Below, piece after piece: positions 1 through 8,241 of a stretch of DNA of 64,000 nucleotides. Source of the DNA: Pseudogulbenkiania ferrooxidans 2002 (GTDB lineage Bacteria; Pseudomonadota; Gammaproteobacteria; Burkholderiales; Chromobacteriaceae); assembly GCF_000174355.1 (NCBI RefSeq), contig NZ_ACIS01000002.1:186001-250000 (forward strand), in the 5' to 3' direction. The stretch's first letter is position 1. The number at the start of each line of letters is the position of its first letter. A model generated the notes under the pieces. That model was not told the origin of the DNA. It was given only the letters and a program-made list of their open reading frames with translations, and did not search any database. The translations under genes and the position numbers were made by a program.

Positions 1-270
1 GTGCTGCGTCCGCTCGACGACGCCACGTTGCTGGCATCGCTGCAAAAGACGCACCGCGTGGTCGTCGTCGACGAGGGCTGGAAAAGCGGCAGCCTCGCCG
101 CCGAGGTGGTGGCCCGCCTTACCGAGCAGGCGTTCTACGAGTTCGACGCCCCGCCCGTGCGGGTGTGCAGCGCCGAAGTCCCCATTCCCTACGCCCGCCA
201 CCTGGAAGAGGCCGCGCTACCCCAGGTGGCCACCATCGCCGCGGCGGTACGCACCGTCTGCGGAACCTAA
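1..270 (+). CDS. 2-oxoacid dehydrogenase E1 component, beta subunit (C-terminal part only)
   Basis: This is the last 89 codons of a gene that begins before the window. It matches the C-terminal transketolase-like domain of the beta subunit of E1 (pyruvate, acetoin or branched-chain 2-oxoacid dehydrogenases): a [16 protein letters not shown] strand-helix, then the segment [20 protein letters not shown], which corresponds to the family's 'AP..RV...D.P.PYA..LE' block. E1 decarboxylates a 2-oxoacid on thiamine diphosphate and passes the acyl group to the lipoyl arm of E2, which is encoded two genes downstream. The stop codon is 13 bases before the next gene, so the genes are probably co-transcribed. 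The 2-oxoacid substrate cannot be told from this fragment. Confidence 0.85.
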   Translation: MLRPLDDATLLASLQKTHRVVVVDEGWKSGSLAAEVVARLTEQAFYEFDAPPVRVCSAEVPIPYARHLEEAALPQVATIAAAVRTVCGT

Positions 271-283
271 CCGGAGAGTCGCC

Positions 284-736
284 ATGGATGACGTCGCACG
301 CCAGCGGGTGCTGGAAGTGATGAATACCCACAACATCTGCACCATCGCCACCGTCCGCGAGGACGGCTACCCCCAGGCAACCACCGTCGCCTACGTCAAC
401 GACGGCCTGACGATTTACCTGTGCTGTGACGTGCACGCCCAAAAGCTGCGCAACATTCGGCTCAACAACAAGGTCTCGCTCGCCATCGACCATGACTACA
501 CCGACTGGCACGAGATCCGGGGGTTGTCGCTGGGCGGCACTGCCGAAGAAGTGCAAGACCCGGACGAGATCGAGCAGGCCCTCGACCTGATGCAGACCAA
601 GTTCCCGCAAATCACCGACATGGGCCCGGTGGAAAGCATGGCCAGCGAGCTGGCGGTGATCAAGGTCACTCCGCAGGTCATCTCGCTGCTCGATTACCGC
701 CAGGGCTTCGGCTACACCGAGTACCTGGAAGTGTGA
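284..736 (+). CDS. Pyridoxamine 5'-phosphate oxidase-like flavin-binding protein
   Basis: A 150-residue protein of the split-barrel FMN/F420-binding (PNPOx-like) superfamily. The N-terminal block NICTIATVREDGYPQATTV is the typical first strand pair, followed by IYLCCDVHAQKLRNIRLNNK, the cofactor-phosphate region, and a C-terminal strand region ending QGFGYTEYLEV. A Shine-Dalgarno GGAGAG precedes the ATG. It sits inside the dehydrogenase operon, 13 bases after E1-beta and about 40 before E2. True pyridoxamine oxidases are longer, so the substrate is open; a flavin reductase or haem/F420-type binding role is equally possible. Placement among acyl-transfer genes suggests a redox step in that pathway, which is inference. 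Confidence 0.75.
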   Translation: MDDVARQRVLEVMNTHNICTIATVREDGYPQATTVAYVNDGLTIYLCCDVHAQKLRNIRLNNKVSLAIDHDYTDWHEIRGLSLGGTAEEVQDPDEIEQALDLMQTKFPQITDMGPVESMASELAVIKVTPQVISLLDYRQGFGYTEYLEV

Positions 737-776
737 TGCCACTCAAACCCACCCGGCACTAATGGAAAGGCCGTCC

Positions 777-1868
777 ATGATCGAATTCAAACTGCCCTCG
801 CTCGGCGCCGACATGGACGAAGGCAAGCTGCTGGAGTGGAAGATTCACCCCGGCGACACGGTCAAGCGGGGCGATATCGTCGCCATCGTCGATACCGCCA
901 AGGCCGCCGTCGACGTGGAAAGCTGGGTCGACGGCACCGTGCGGCAACTGCTGATCGACATCGGCGACAAGGTGCCCGTCGGCACCCCAATCGCGCTGCT
1001 GCTGGCCCCGGGCGAAACGGCAGAGAACGCCGTCCTGCCCGCCAGGGGCGCCGAGCGCCGCCGCATCTCGCCGGCCGCGCGCAAGCGTGCCGGCGAGCTT
1101 GGCGTCGACCTCGCCAGCCTCAGCGGCTCGGGAGCGGAGGGCGCGATCACCCTGCAGGATGTCGAGGCCAAGGCGGTGGCAACCGCCACCCCGGCGCCCG
1201 ATCGCGGTGCCGAGATGCGCCGCGCCATCGCGGCGGCGATGAGCCGCTCCAAGCGCGAGATTCCGCACTACTACCTGGCCGACACCATCCCGCTGCGGCC
1301 GGCCCTCGCCTGGCTGGAGCGGCGCAACGCCGAACTGCCCGTCACCGAGCGCCTGCTACCCGCCGTGCTGCTGCTCAAGGCGGTGGCGCTCGCCACGCGC
1401 CGCTACCCCGAGATGAACGGCCACTGGATCGACGGCGCCTTCCACGCGGCCCCTGCCGCCCACCTCGGCGTGGCGATCTCGCTGCGCCAGGGCGGCCTGA
1501 TCGCCCCGGCCCTGCACGACGTCGCCGCCAAACCGCTCGAGGTCCTGATGCACGAACTCACCGACCTGGTGCAGCGGGCCCGCGCCGGATCGCTGCGCAG
1601 CTCCGAGATGGCCGACCCGACCCTGACTGTGACCAATCTGGGTGAGCAGGGCAGTGAGTCGGTGTTCGGCGTGATCTATCCGCCGCAAGTCGCCCTGGTC
1701 GGCTTCGGCAAGGTGATGGAACGGCCATGGGTGGAGCAGGGCCAATGCGTGGCCATGCCGAGCGTCATCGCCAGCCTGTCCGGCGACCACCGTGCCAGCG
1801 ACGGCCATCGCGGCGCGCTGTTCCTGGCCGAAATCCGCCAGCTGCTGCAACAGCCGGACGCCCTCTAA
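777..1868 (+). CDS. Dihydrolipoamide acyltransferase (E2) of a 2-oxoacid dehydrogenase complex
   Basis: A 363-residue E2 with one lipoyl domain (about residues 1-76; the lipoylated lysine lies in VDTAKAAVDVES), a short peripheral-subunit-binding domain (RISPAARKRAGELGVDLASL, about residues 98-130) and a catalytic acyltransferase domain ending in the active-site block DHRASDGHRGA near the C-terminus. The enzyme moves an acyl group from lipoamide to CoA. The ATG at 777 is chosen over that at 762 because GGAAAGG lies just upstream and the lipoyl domain starts directly with MIEFKLPSLGADMDEG. It is shorter than typical PDH E2 proteins (over 400 residues), more like acetoin or branched-chain types with a single lipoyl domain. 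The next gene is an acyl carrier protein, so the acyl product may enter ACP-based chemistry (inference). Confidence 0.85.
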   Translation: MIEFKLPSLGADMDEGKLLEWKIHPGDTVKRGDIVAIVDTAKAAVDVESWVDGTVRQLLIDIGDKVPVGTPIALLLAPGETAENAVLPARGAERRRISPAARKRAGELGVDLASLSGSGAEGAITLQDVEAKAVATATPAPDRGAEMRRAIAAAMSRSKREIPHYYLADTIPLRPALAWLERRNAELPVTERLLPAVLLLKAVALATRRYPEMNGHWIDGAFHAAPAAHLGVAISLRQGGLIAPALHDVAAKPLEVLMHELTDLVQRARAGSLRSSEMADPTLTVTNLGEQGSESVFGVIYPPQVALVGFGKVMERPWVEQGQCVAMPSVIASLSGDHRASDGHRGALFLAEIRQLLQQPDAL

Positions 1869-1895
1869 CCGCTGCAACGCCGACTGGAGCCCGCC

Positions 1896-2180
1896 ATGGA
1901 CCGCGCCCACCTTCGCACCCTCGTGATCGACTCGTTACGCAAGATTGCCCCGGAAGTGGAAGAGAGCGCGCTGCGCGACGACCGCCCCTTGCGCGACGAG
2001 GTCGACCTCGACTCGATGGATTGGCTCAACTTCATCATCGGCCTGCACGAGCGCCTTCAGGTCGACATCCCCGAGGCCGACTATCGCCAGCTGGTCTCGC
2101 TCGACGCCGTGCTCGACTACCTCGCGACCCGGTTGCGTGATGCCCCGACCGCCTCACCGCCCCGTGACAGCGAGCCCTGA
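1896..2180 (+). CDS. Free-standing acyl carrier protein
   Basis: A 94-residue ACP. The phosphopantetheine attachment serine is in EVDLDSMDWLNFIIGL, the expected D-S-[ML] motif at the start of helix 2, about residue 38. Helices 1 and 3 (HLRTLVIDSLRKIAP, and the C-terminal VSLDAVLDYLATRL) are recognisable. It lies 27 bases after E2 and overlaps the following ligase gene, which argues for translational coupling. The sequence differs from a typical housekeeping AcpP (no DSLDTVE), so it is a specialised carrier. The likely partner is the AMP-ligase fusion encoded next, which carries its own second ACP domain. Confidence 0.85.
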   Translation: MDRAHLRTLVIDSLRKIAPEVEESALRDDRPLRDEVDLDSMDWLNFIIGLHERLQVDIPEADYRQLVSLDAVLDYLATRLRDAPTASPPRDSEP

Positions 2181-4968
2181 TCCCGGCCCCGACGCTACGC
2201 CAGCGCAACACACCGAGCGCCTGTTGCAAGTGATCCGGGCACTGGAGCGGGAGGTGCATCCGGCCCACCCAGCGGGCGTGACGCTGGACAGCACCCTGGA
2301 AGGCGAGCTGGGCTTCGACAGCCTCACGCGGGTCGAACTGGTGCAACGGCTGAACCAGGCGTTCGCGGTTCAACTGCCGGACGAAGCGCTGTCGCATACG
2401 GAAACCGTGCGCGACCTGCTGCCGTACCTGGCACAGCCGGGCAGGGCCGAGGCGCCGCCCGCTCTCATGCCGCTGCGGCAGGGCTCCGCCATCGAGCCGC
2501 CACGGCACGCAGATACCCTCGCCGAAGCCTTGCTCTGGCACGTCGAGCGCCAGCCGGAACGCGTCCACGTCCTGTTATACGGCGAGCAGCAAACGCTCCA
2601 TCCCATCCGTTACCGCGAGCTGTTCGAGGCGGGCAGGGCGATTGCCGGCGGACTGGCGGCACGGGGGGTAACGCCAGGCGAAACCATTGCACTGATGCTG
2701 CCGACCGGCCTTGGCTATCTGGCGAGCTTCATCGGCGTCATGCTGGCAGGCGGTATCCCGGTGCCTATTTACCCACCCACCCGCCTGAGCCAGCTCGATG
2801 AGCATCTGCGTCGCCACGCCCGCATTCTCAACAACGCCGCCGTCGTGCTGATGATTACCACACAGCAGGCAAAGCCCGTCGCCACGCTGCTGCGCGCCAA
2901 CGTCGCCAGCCTCGCCGGAGCCGTCACCACGGAAGAACTGGCCGGAGAGACCGATCGCCGGCCGTTCCAGGGCACATCCTCGGAGCTGGCCTTCCTGCAA
3001 TACACCTCGGGCAGCACCGGCGATCCAAAGGGGGTCATGCTCAGCCACGCCAACCTGCTCGCCAATATCCGCGCCATGGGGCAGGTCATCGGCATCACCG
3101 CGGAAGATGTCGGCGTCTCCTGGCTGCCGCTCTACCATGACATGGGTCTGATCGGGGCCTGGCTGGGCTCGCTCTACCACGGCTGCCCTCTGGTGCTGCT
3201 GCCCACACTGAGCTTCCTGGCCCAACCGGCACGCTGGCTGCAGGCCGTGTCCCGGCACCACGCGACCCTGTCGGGCGCCCCCAACTTCGCGTACGAACTG
3301 TGCGCGCGCAAGACCGCCGACAGCGAACTGCAAGGCCTCGACCTATCCCACTGGCGCTTTGCCTTCAACGGTGCCGAACCGGTGAGCCCCGCCACGCTGG
3401 AACGCTTCGCCGCCCGCTTTGCCCCCTGTGGCTTCCAGCGCACCGCCTTGACGCCGGTATACGGGTTGGCCGAATCCACCGTGGCCCTGGCGTTTCCACC
3501 GCTCGGCCGCGGCCCGCTCATCGACCTGATCGCAGCGGAACCGTTCGCCACCTCGGGGCAAGCCCTTCCGGCCCAGGACGACCACGCGGCCCTGCGCATT
3601 CCATCCTGCGGCCGCCCCTTGCCCAACCATGAAATCCGCATCGTGGGCGAGGACGGATCGGAACTGCCGGAGCGCCAGGTGGGGCGGCTCGAATTTCGCG
3701 GTCCTTCCGCGACGCGGGGTTACTACCACAACCCCACGGCGAGCACGGCGTTGTTCCACGACGGCTGGCTCGATTCCGGCGACAACGCCTACATGGCCGA
3801 GGGAGAGGTCTACCTGACGGGCCGGGTCAAGGACCTGATCATCCGTGCTGGCCGCAATTTCTACCCCTACGACCTGGAAGAAGCCATCGGCAACCTGCCG
3901 GGCATCCGCAAAGGCTGCGTCGCGGTGTTCGCCAGTGCCGACCCGCACCAGGGCTCGGAACGCCTGGTGGTGTTGGCCGAAACCCGGGAGCAGGGCAGCG
4001 CCGCCCGGGAGCAACTGCACCAACTCATCCGCCAGACCGCCGCCGACGTGGTCGGGGTGCCGCTCGACGAGATCGTGCTGGCGCCCCCCCACACGGTCCT
4101 GAAAACGTCCAGCGGCAAGATTCGCCGTCAGGCCTGCCGTGCGGCGTACGAGCAAGGCATGGTCGATCACCCGTCCGCCGACTCGCCCTGGCGGCAGTCG
4201 CTGCGGCTGTGGCGTGAGAGCGGGCTCGCCCGGGGCGTCATCGCGTTGCGGCAGCTCGCCGCCTGGTGCTATGGCGTTTATGCCTGGGCGGTGCTCCTCG
4301 CCCTGGCGCTGCCGGCAGGAGGACTGACCATCCTGCTGCAAAGGCAGGCCCTGGGCCGGCGCCTTGTCCGTGCCGCCGCCAGACTCGGCCTGATACTGAG
4401 TCGATTGCCGGTGAGGGTGCAGGGACTGGAACGCCTGCCGAGCCAGCCCCACGTACTGCTGCTCAACCACGCCAGCTATCTGGATGTGCTGTTGCTCACG
4501 GCCTTGCTGCCGGCGGTGCCGGGTTACACCTACACCGCCAAACGCGAACTCAGCGCCAACCCGCTGCTCAGAGCCCTCTTGAGCGGATTGGGAACATGTT
4601 TCATCGAGCGCACCGATATCCGGCAGAGCCAGCACGATCTCGACGCCATGGTCGGCGCGCTGCAGGCGGGCCAAAACCTGCTGATTTTCCCGGAAGGCAC
4701 CTTTACCCGCGCCGCCGGGCTGCGGCCATTCCATCTGGGCGGTTTCCTCGCCGCCGGCCAGGCCCATGTGCCGGTGGTGCTGGCCGGGCTGCGCGGCACC
4801 CGCATCGCGCTGCGGGACGGCACATGGCTGCCGCGCCGGGCGCCGATCGAATTCGAGGTCGGCCCCAGCAAACTGCCGAGCGGCCCCGACTGGGCGGCCG
4901 CGGCCGCACTGAGCCGGAGCGTGCGGCCGGTCCTGGCGGCTCTGAGCGGCGAACACGATGCCGCGTAA
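2140..4968 (+). CDS. ACP / fatty-acyl-AMP ligase / PlsC acyltransferase fusion
   Basis: A 942-residue multidomain protein. Residues about 20-95 form an acyl carrier domain with attachment site ELGFDSLTRVEL. Residues about 115-690 form an adenylate-forming ligase: the A3 block is LQYTSGSTGDPKGVMLSH, followed by WLPLYHDMGLIG, YGLAESTVAL and the terminal KTSSGKIRR lysine block; YHDMGLIG is characteristic of fatty-acyl-AMP ligases that load ACPs. A hydrophobic stretch (AWAVLLALALPAGGLTILL, about residue 715) leads into a PlsC/LPLAT domain with the NHASYLD (HX4D) and FPEGTF blocks. The chain could therefore activate an acyl group, hold it on ACP and transfer it to a lysolipid or other acceptor at the membrane. 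The start is uncertain: ATG 2140 overlaps the ACP gene by 41 bases, and GTG 2164 is an alternative. Confidence 0.85.
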   Translation: MPRPPHRPVTASPDPGPDATPAQHTERLLQVIRALEREVHPAHPAGVTLDSTLEGELGFDSLTRVELVQRLNQAFAVQLPDEALSHTETVRDLLPYLAQPGRAEAPPALMPLRQGSAIEPPRHADTLAEALLWHVERQPERVHVLLYGEQQTLHPIRYRELFEAGRAIAGGLAARGVTPGETIALMLPTGLGYLASFIGVMLAGGIPVPIYPPTRLSQLDEHLRRHARILNNAAVVLMITTQQAKPVATLLRANVASLAGAVTTEELAGETDRRPFQGTSSELAFLQYTSGSTGDPKGVMLSHANLLANIRAMGQVIGITAEDVGVSWLPLYHDMGLIGAWLGSLYHGCPLVLLPTLSFLAQPARWLQAVSRHHATLSGAPNFAYELCARKTADSELQGLDLSHWRFAFNGAEPVSPATLERFAARFAPCGFQRTALTPVYGLAESTVALAFPPLGRGPLIDLIAAEPFATSGQALPAQDDHAALRIPSCGRPLPNHEIRIVGEDGSELPERQVGRLEFRGPSATRGYYHNPTASTALFHDGWLDSGDNAYMAEGEVYLTGRVKDLIIRAGRNFYPYDLEEAIGNLPGIRKGCVAVFASADPHQGSERLVVLAETREQGSAAREQLHQLIRQTAADVVGVPLDEIVLAPPHTVLKTSSGKIRRQACRAAYEQGMVDHPSADSPWRQSLRLWRESGLARGVIALRQLAAWCYGVYAWAVLLALALPAGGLTILLQRQALGRRLVRAAARLGLILSRLPVRVQGLERLPSQPHVLLLNHASYLDVLLLTALLPAVPGYTYTAKRELSANPLLRALLSGLGTCFIERTDIRQSQHDLDAMVGALQAGQNLLIFPEGTFTRAAGLRPFHLGGFLAAGQAHVPVVLAGLRGTRIALRDGTWLPRRAPIEFEVGPSKLPSGPDWAAAAALSRSVRPVLAALSGEHDAA

Positions 4969-5012
4969 CGCGAGTCGGCGCCGGGCCGGCCGGCAGCACC
5001 AAGGGTGGTCGC

Positions 5013-5894
5013 TTACCCCATCACCTCGTCGCATGCGGCTTGCAGGCGCTCGGCCAGGTCCAGCACCCGCTGCGGCACGTCGGGGCGGCGGTGCAACACC
5101 AGTTCCAGGGGCGGCAGCGGCGGAAAACCCTCCAGCTCGCCCAGGCGACGGTGACCCGACAACGCCAGCCGGGCAGGGAGGAGGCTGACCCCCAGCCCGC
5201 TCGCCACTGCCGAGCGGATGCTGGCGAGGCTGGCGCTGCAATAGCTGATTCGCCAGCGCCGCCCGCCGCTCTCCAGGGCATGGATCATCTCGTCGCGGTA
5301 CAAACCACCCACCGGGAACACCACCAGCGGCAGCGGATCGCGCTGCCAGCTGGGCGTATCGAGGCTGTCGAACCAGGCCAGCGGCTCCGGCCACGCAGCC
5401 GTGCCGACGGTATGCCCATGCCTTTGCTTGACCAGCACCAGATCGTAGCTGCCGGCGCAGAACTGTTGCCACAGGGTATTGCTCAAGCCGCTGGTCACCT
5501 CCAGCCGGATCGCCGGATACTCGCGGGCAAAGGCCCCCAGCAGCGGCGCCAGCAGGTCGGCGGCAAAGTCTTCCGGCACGCCGATGTGGATCTCGCCCTG
5601 CACCTGCCCCTCGCGTAGTTCTTCCACCGCATCCTCCATCAGGGCCAGCAGGCGGCGGGCGTAGCCCAGCAAGCGGGCGCCGCTTTCGGTGGTCACCACG
5701 TAGCGGCCGCTACGGTCCAGCAGCTCACTGCCCAGTTGTTCTTCCAGCCGCCGCAAATGCTGGCTGACGGTGGACTGGCTGAGGTGCACCCGCTCACCAG
5801 CACGGGTAAAGCTGCCGCTTTCCACCACCGCCACGAAGCTCTTCAACAGCACCGGGTCCAGCATCGGATTTGTCATTACGATTCCCACTGACAT
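5013..5894 (-). CDS. LysR-family transcriptional regulator
   Basis: A 293-residue LysR regulator. The N-terminal winged helix is clear: LLKSFVAVVESGSFTRAGER followed by LSQSTVSQHLRRLEEQLG, then a linker helix and an effector-binding domain beginning near IHIGVPEDFAADLLAPLLG. ATG codons at 5894, 5876 and 5864 are in frame; the last (MLDPVLLKSFV) fits the family start best, so the true N-terminus may be up to ten residues shorter. It is divergent from the CynX-type transporter gene at 6023, with a 128-base intergenic region that should hold both promoters and the LysR operator. Control of the transporter is the natural inference, since LysR genes commonly regulate their divergent neighbour. Confidence 0.9.
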   Translation of the reverse strand: MSVGIVMTNPMLDPVLLKSFVAVVESGSFTRAGERVHLSQSTVSQHLRRLEEQLGSELLDRSGRYVVTTESGARLLGYARRLLALMEDAVEELREGQVQGEIHIGVPEDFAADLLAPLLGAFAREYPAIRLEVTSGLSNTLWQQFCAGSYDLVLVKQRHGHTVGTAAWPEPLAWFDSLDTPSWQRDPLPLVVFPVGGLYRDEMIHALESGGRRWRISYCSASLASIRSAVASGLGVSLLPARLALSGHRRLGELEGFPPLPPLELVLHRRPDVPQRVLDLAERLQAACDEVMG

Positions 5895-6022
5895 TTAGTT
5901 GAACATTTAATTTCTCAATTCTATCGCCGCTTCTTAGACTGCTCCACAACCCCCTCACGGAGCAGTTCGATGACGCTACAGCGCTTTCTTCTTGTAACCG
6001 CCTGCCGGCTGAGTAGCTGACC

Positions 6023-7237
6023 ATGACCGATACCCACGCCGCTACCGTGGCGTCACGCCACCGGGAACTACCGCTGGCCGCCTTGCTGTTGCTCGCCGCC
6101 ATCGCACTCAACCTGCGCCCCTTCCTTACCTCGGTCGGGCCGGTGCTGGACCTGCTGCGTGCAGACACGCGGCTGAGCTTACGCGCCGCAGCGGCCATGA
6201 CCGCATTGCCGTTCGTCCTGATGGGGCTGCTGGCGTTTGGCGGCGCGGCGCTGGCACGACAGATCGGGGAGCGGTGCACGGTGGCGCTGGCCTTGCTGCT
6301 GCTGGCGAGCGGTTGCGCCACCCGGGCTTGGGCCAGTGGCAGCGCCGGGCTGATCGCCAGTGCCGCCATTGCCGGCGCCGGCGTGGCTACCATCCAGGCA
6401 GTGATGCCCGGCGTAGCCAAGCGGCTGTTCCCGCAGCGCATCGGGCTGGCGATGGGAGTCTATTCCGCGGCGCTGGTCGGCGGCGGCGCCCTAGGAGCGA
6501 TAGCCAGCCCCTGGCTGGCGCAGCACGGCGGCTGGCGCCTGGGCTTGGCGGCGTGGAGCGTGCCGGCACTAATCGGGATGGTGCTCTGGCTGCAACAGAC
6601 CGCCGCCACCGGACCCGCCACGACACACGGCGCCGGCGAGGCATCGCTGCGCCGCTTTGCCACGCAGCGCCGTGCCTGGCTGCTGGTGCTGTATTTCGGC
6701 CTCACCAACAGCGGCTATTCCACCCTGGTCGCCTGGTTGCCGTCGTTCTACCGCGAGCAAGGCATGGCGGCGCAGCCGGCAGCCAACATGCTGGCGTGGA
6801 TGGCCGTGCTGCAGGCCACCTCCGCCTTGCTGCTGCCACTACTCTCACGCCAGCACGGCGATCGCCGCCCGACGCTATGGCTGGCGCAGGCGTGTCAGGC
6901 CACTGGCTTTGCCGGCCTGGCATGGCAGCCGCAGCTGGCGCCGTGGTGCTGGGCGGGCTTGGCCGGTGTCGGGCTGGGCGGGTTTTTCTCGCTGAGCCTG
7001 ATCGTGGTGCTGGAACATCTCGCCGATGCGCGCCAGGCAGGCTCGCTGGCCGCTTTCGTGCAGGGCGGGGGGTTCTTGCTGGCGGCCGCCGGGCCGTGGC
7101 TGATGGGCTGGCTCCGTGAAGACGGGGGTAGCTTCGCCACCGGCTGGTGCTGGCACCTCGGAATCGTGCTGGCGATGGCCCTGCTGACCGGACGGCTGTC
7201 GCCCGCCGGCTATCAGCGCAGCATGCGCCGCCCGTGA
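6023..7237 (+). CDS. MFS transporter, CynX/NimT family
   Basis: A 404-residue protein with about twelve hydrophobic helices. The opening LAAIALNLRPFLTSVGPVLD is the signature of the CynX/NimT (cyanate / 2-nitroimidazole) branch of the major facilitator superfamily, and length and hydropathy agree with it. The LysR gene 5013-5894 is divergent. An amino-acid-type binding protein and a deaminase-like hydrolase follow on the same strand after gaps of roughly 110-130 bases, so a nitrogen-compound theme is plausible, but the substrate is unknown. CynX-family members may import or export; no catalytic motif decides this. Confidence 0.85.
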   Translation: MTDTHAATVASRHRELPLAALLLLAAIALNLRPFLTSVGPVLDLLRADTRLSLRAAAAMTALPFVLMGLLAFGGAALARQIGERCTVALALLLLASGCATRAWASGSAGLIASAAIAGAGVATIQAVMPGVAKRLFPQRIGLAMGVYSAALVGGGALGAIASPWLAQHGGWRLGLAAWSVPALIGMVLWLQQTAATGPATTHGAGEASLRRFATQRRAWLLVLYFGLTNSGYSTLVAWLPSFYREQGMAAQPAANMLAWMAVLQATSALLLPLLSRQHGDRRPTLWLAQACQATGFAGLAWQPQLAPWCWAGLAGVGLGGFFSLSLIVVLEHLADARQAGSLAAFVQGGGFLLAAAGPWLMGWLREDGGSFATGWCWHLGIVLAMALLTGRLSPAGYQRSMRRP

Positions 7238-7365
7238 TCCGCGTTTTCCCGGCGCAGGGCCACGATCACGTGGCTGCCCGCCGGTTCATGGCCAGTCAAT
7301 ACAACAGTGATAGCAGGCTGGCCGCTTGGTGCTGTACCCGTTGCGACAACAGGAGATAGAGAGAC

Positions 7366-8133
7366 ATGAGAAAACTTGCACTGGCCATCATGCTGGCCTG
7401 CGCCGCCAGCGGTGCGATGGCGAAGGACTGGAAAGTCATCCGCTTTGGTGTCAACCCCAGCTATGCCCCGTTCGAATCCAAGGCAACCGACGGCAAGTTG
7501 GTCGGTTTCGACATCGATCTGGGCAACGCCATCTGCGACAAGCTGAAGGCCCGGTGTGTCTGGGTGGAAAACGCCTGGGACGGCATCATCCCGGCGCTCA
7601 AGGCCAAGAAGTTCGACGCCATCTTGTCGTCGATGGCGGTGACCGAAAAGCGTCTGGAGCAGGTCGCGTTCACCGACAAGATCTACAACGTCCCGCCGCG
7701 TCTGGTCGCGCGCAAGGATGCCGGCTTCCAACCGACCGCCGAGGCGTTGAAAGGCAAGCGCATCGGCGTGGAGCAGGGCTCCACCGCAGAAACCTACGCC
7801 AAGACGTACTGGGAGCCCAAGGGAGTCGCGGTGATGTCCTACCAGAATCAGGACCTGGTGTACCAGGATCTGACGGCCGGCCGTCTCGACGCCGCGTTCC
7901 AGTCGTCCGTGCAGGCCGAACTCGGTTTTCTCAAGAGTAGTGCAGGGCACGGCTTCGCCTTTGCCGGCGCCGGGGTGACAGATTCCAAAACACTGGGCGT
8001 CGGGGCCGCCATCGGCCTACGCAAGGAAGATACCGATCTGGCCAAGCTGATCAACACGGCACTGGCCGACATGCACAAGGATGGCACCTACCAGCGCCTC
8101 GCCAAGAAGTACTTCTCCTTCGACATCTATTGA
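7366..8133 (+). CDS. Periplasmic amino-acid-binding protein (HisJ/ArgT-like ABC component)
   Basis: A 255-residue family 3 extracellular solute-binding protein. A signal peptide is visible (MRKLALAIMLACAASGAMA, with cleavage before KDWK). The mature part starts RFGVNPSYAPFESKATDGKLVGFDIDLG, the family opening, and continues WDGIIPALKAKKFDAILSSM and the hinge segment LKGKRIGVEQGSTAETY. These match lysine/arginine/ornithine or histidine binders. AGGAGA lies upstream of the ATG. No ABC permease or ATPase is adjacent, so it is an orphan that must dock with a transporter encoded elsewhere. The next gene is a cytosine-deaminase-like hydrolase, which could act on the imported ligand (inference). Confidence 0.9.
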   Translation: MRKLALAIMLACAASGAMAKDWKVIRFGVNPSYAPFESKATDGKLVGFDIDLGNAICDKLKARCVWVENAWDGIIPALKAKKFDAILSSMAVTEKRLEQVAFTDKIYNVPPRLVARKDAGFQPTAEALKGKRIGVEQGSTAETYAKTYWEPKGVAVMSYQNQDLVYQDLTAGRLDAAFQSSVQAELGFLKSSAGHGFAFAGAGVTDSKTLGVGAAIGLRKEDTDLAKLINTALADMHKDGTYQRLAKKYFSFDIY

Positions 8134-8241
8134 TCGCGCGAAACAGGGCAGGGCCGGTGCCGGGGAGGCAGAACCCACCCGGCCCGGCGCCTGTCCGGCA
8201 GCCTCAGCCTGCACCAACCTGTCGATATTAAAGAGGAATCC

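Noticed and set aside
3466-3477. Near-copies of the 11-mer (3467, 20885, 21709, 54648 and others with one mismatch)
   Set aside because: Single-mismatch words such as GTTGGCCGAAT or GTTGGCCGAAA are not clearly above expectation, so only exact copies were counted.
3343-5472. Minus-strand frame of 709 codons over the ACP-ligase fusion
   Set aside because: It is repetitive in Arg/Ala/Gly, overlaps a convincing multidomain gene and runs into LysR in another frame.
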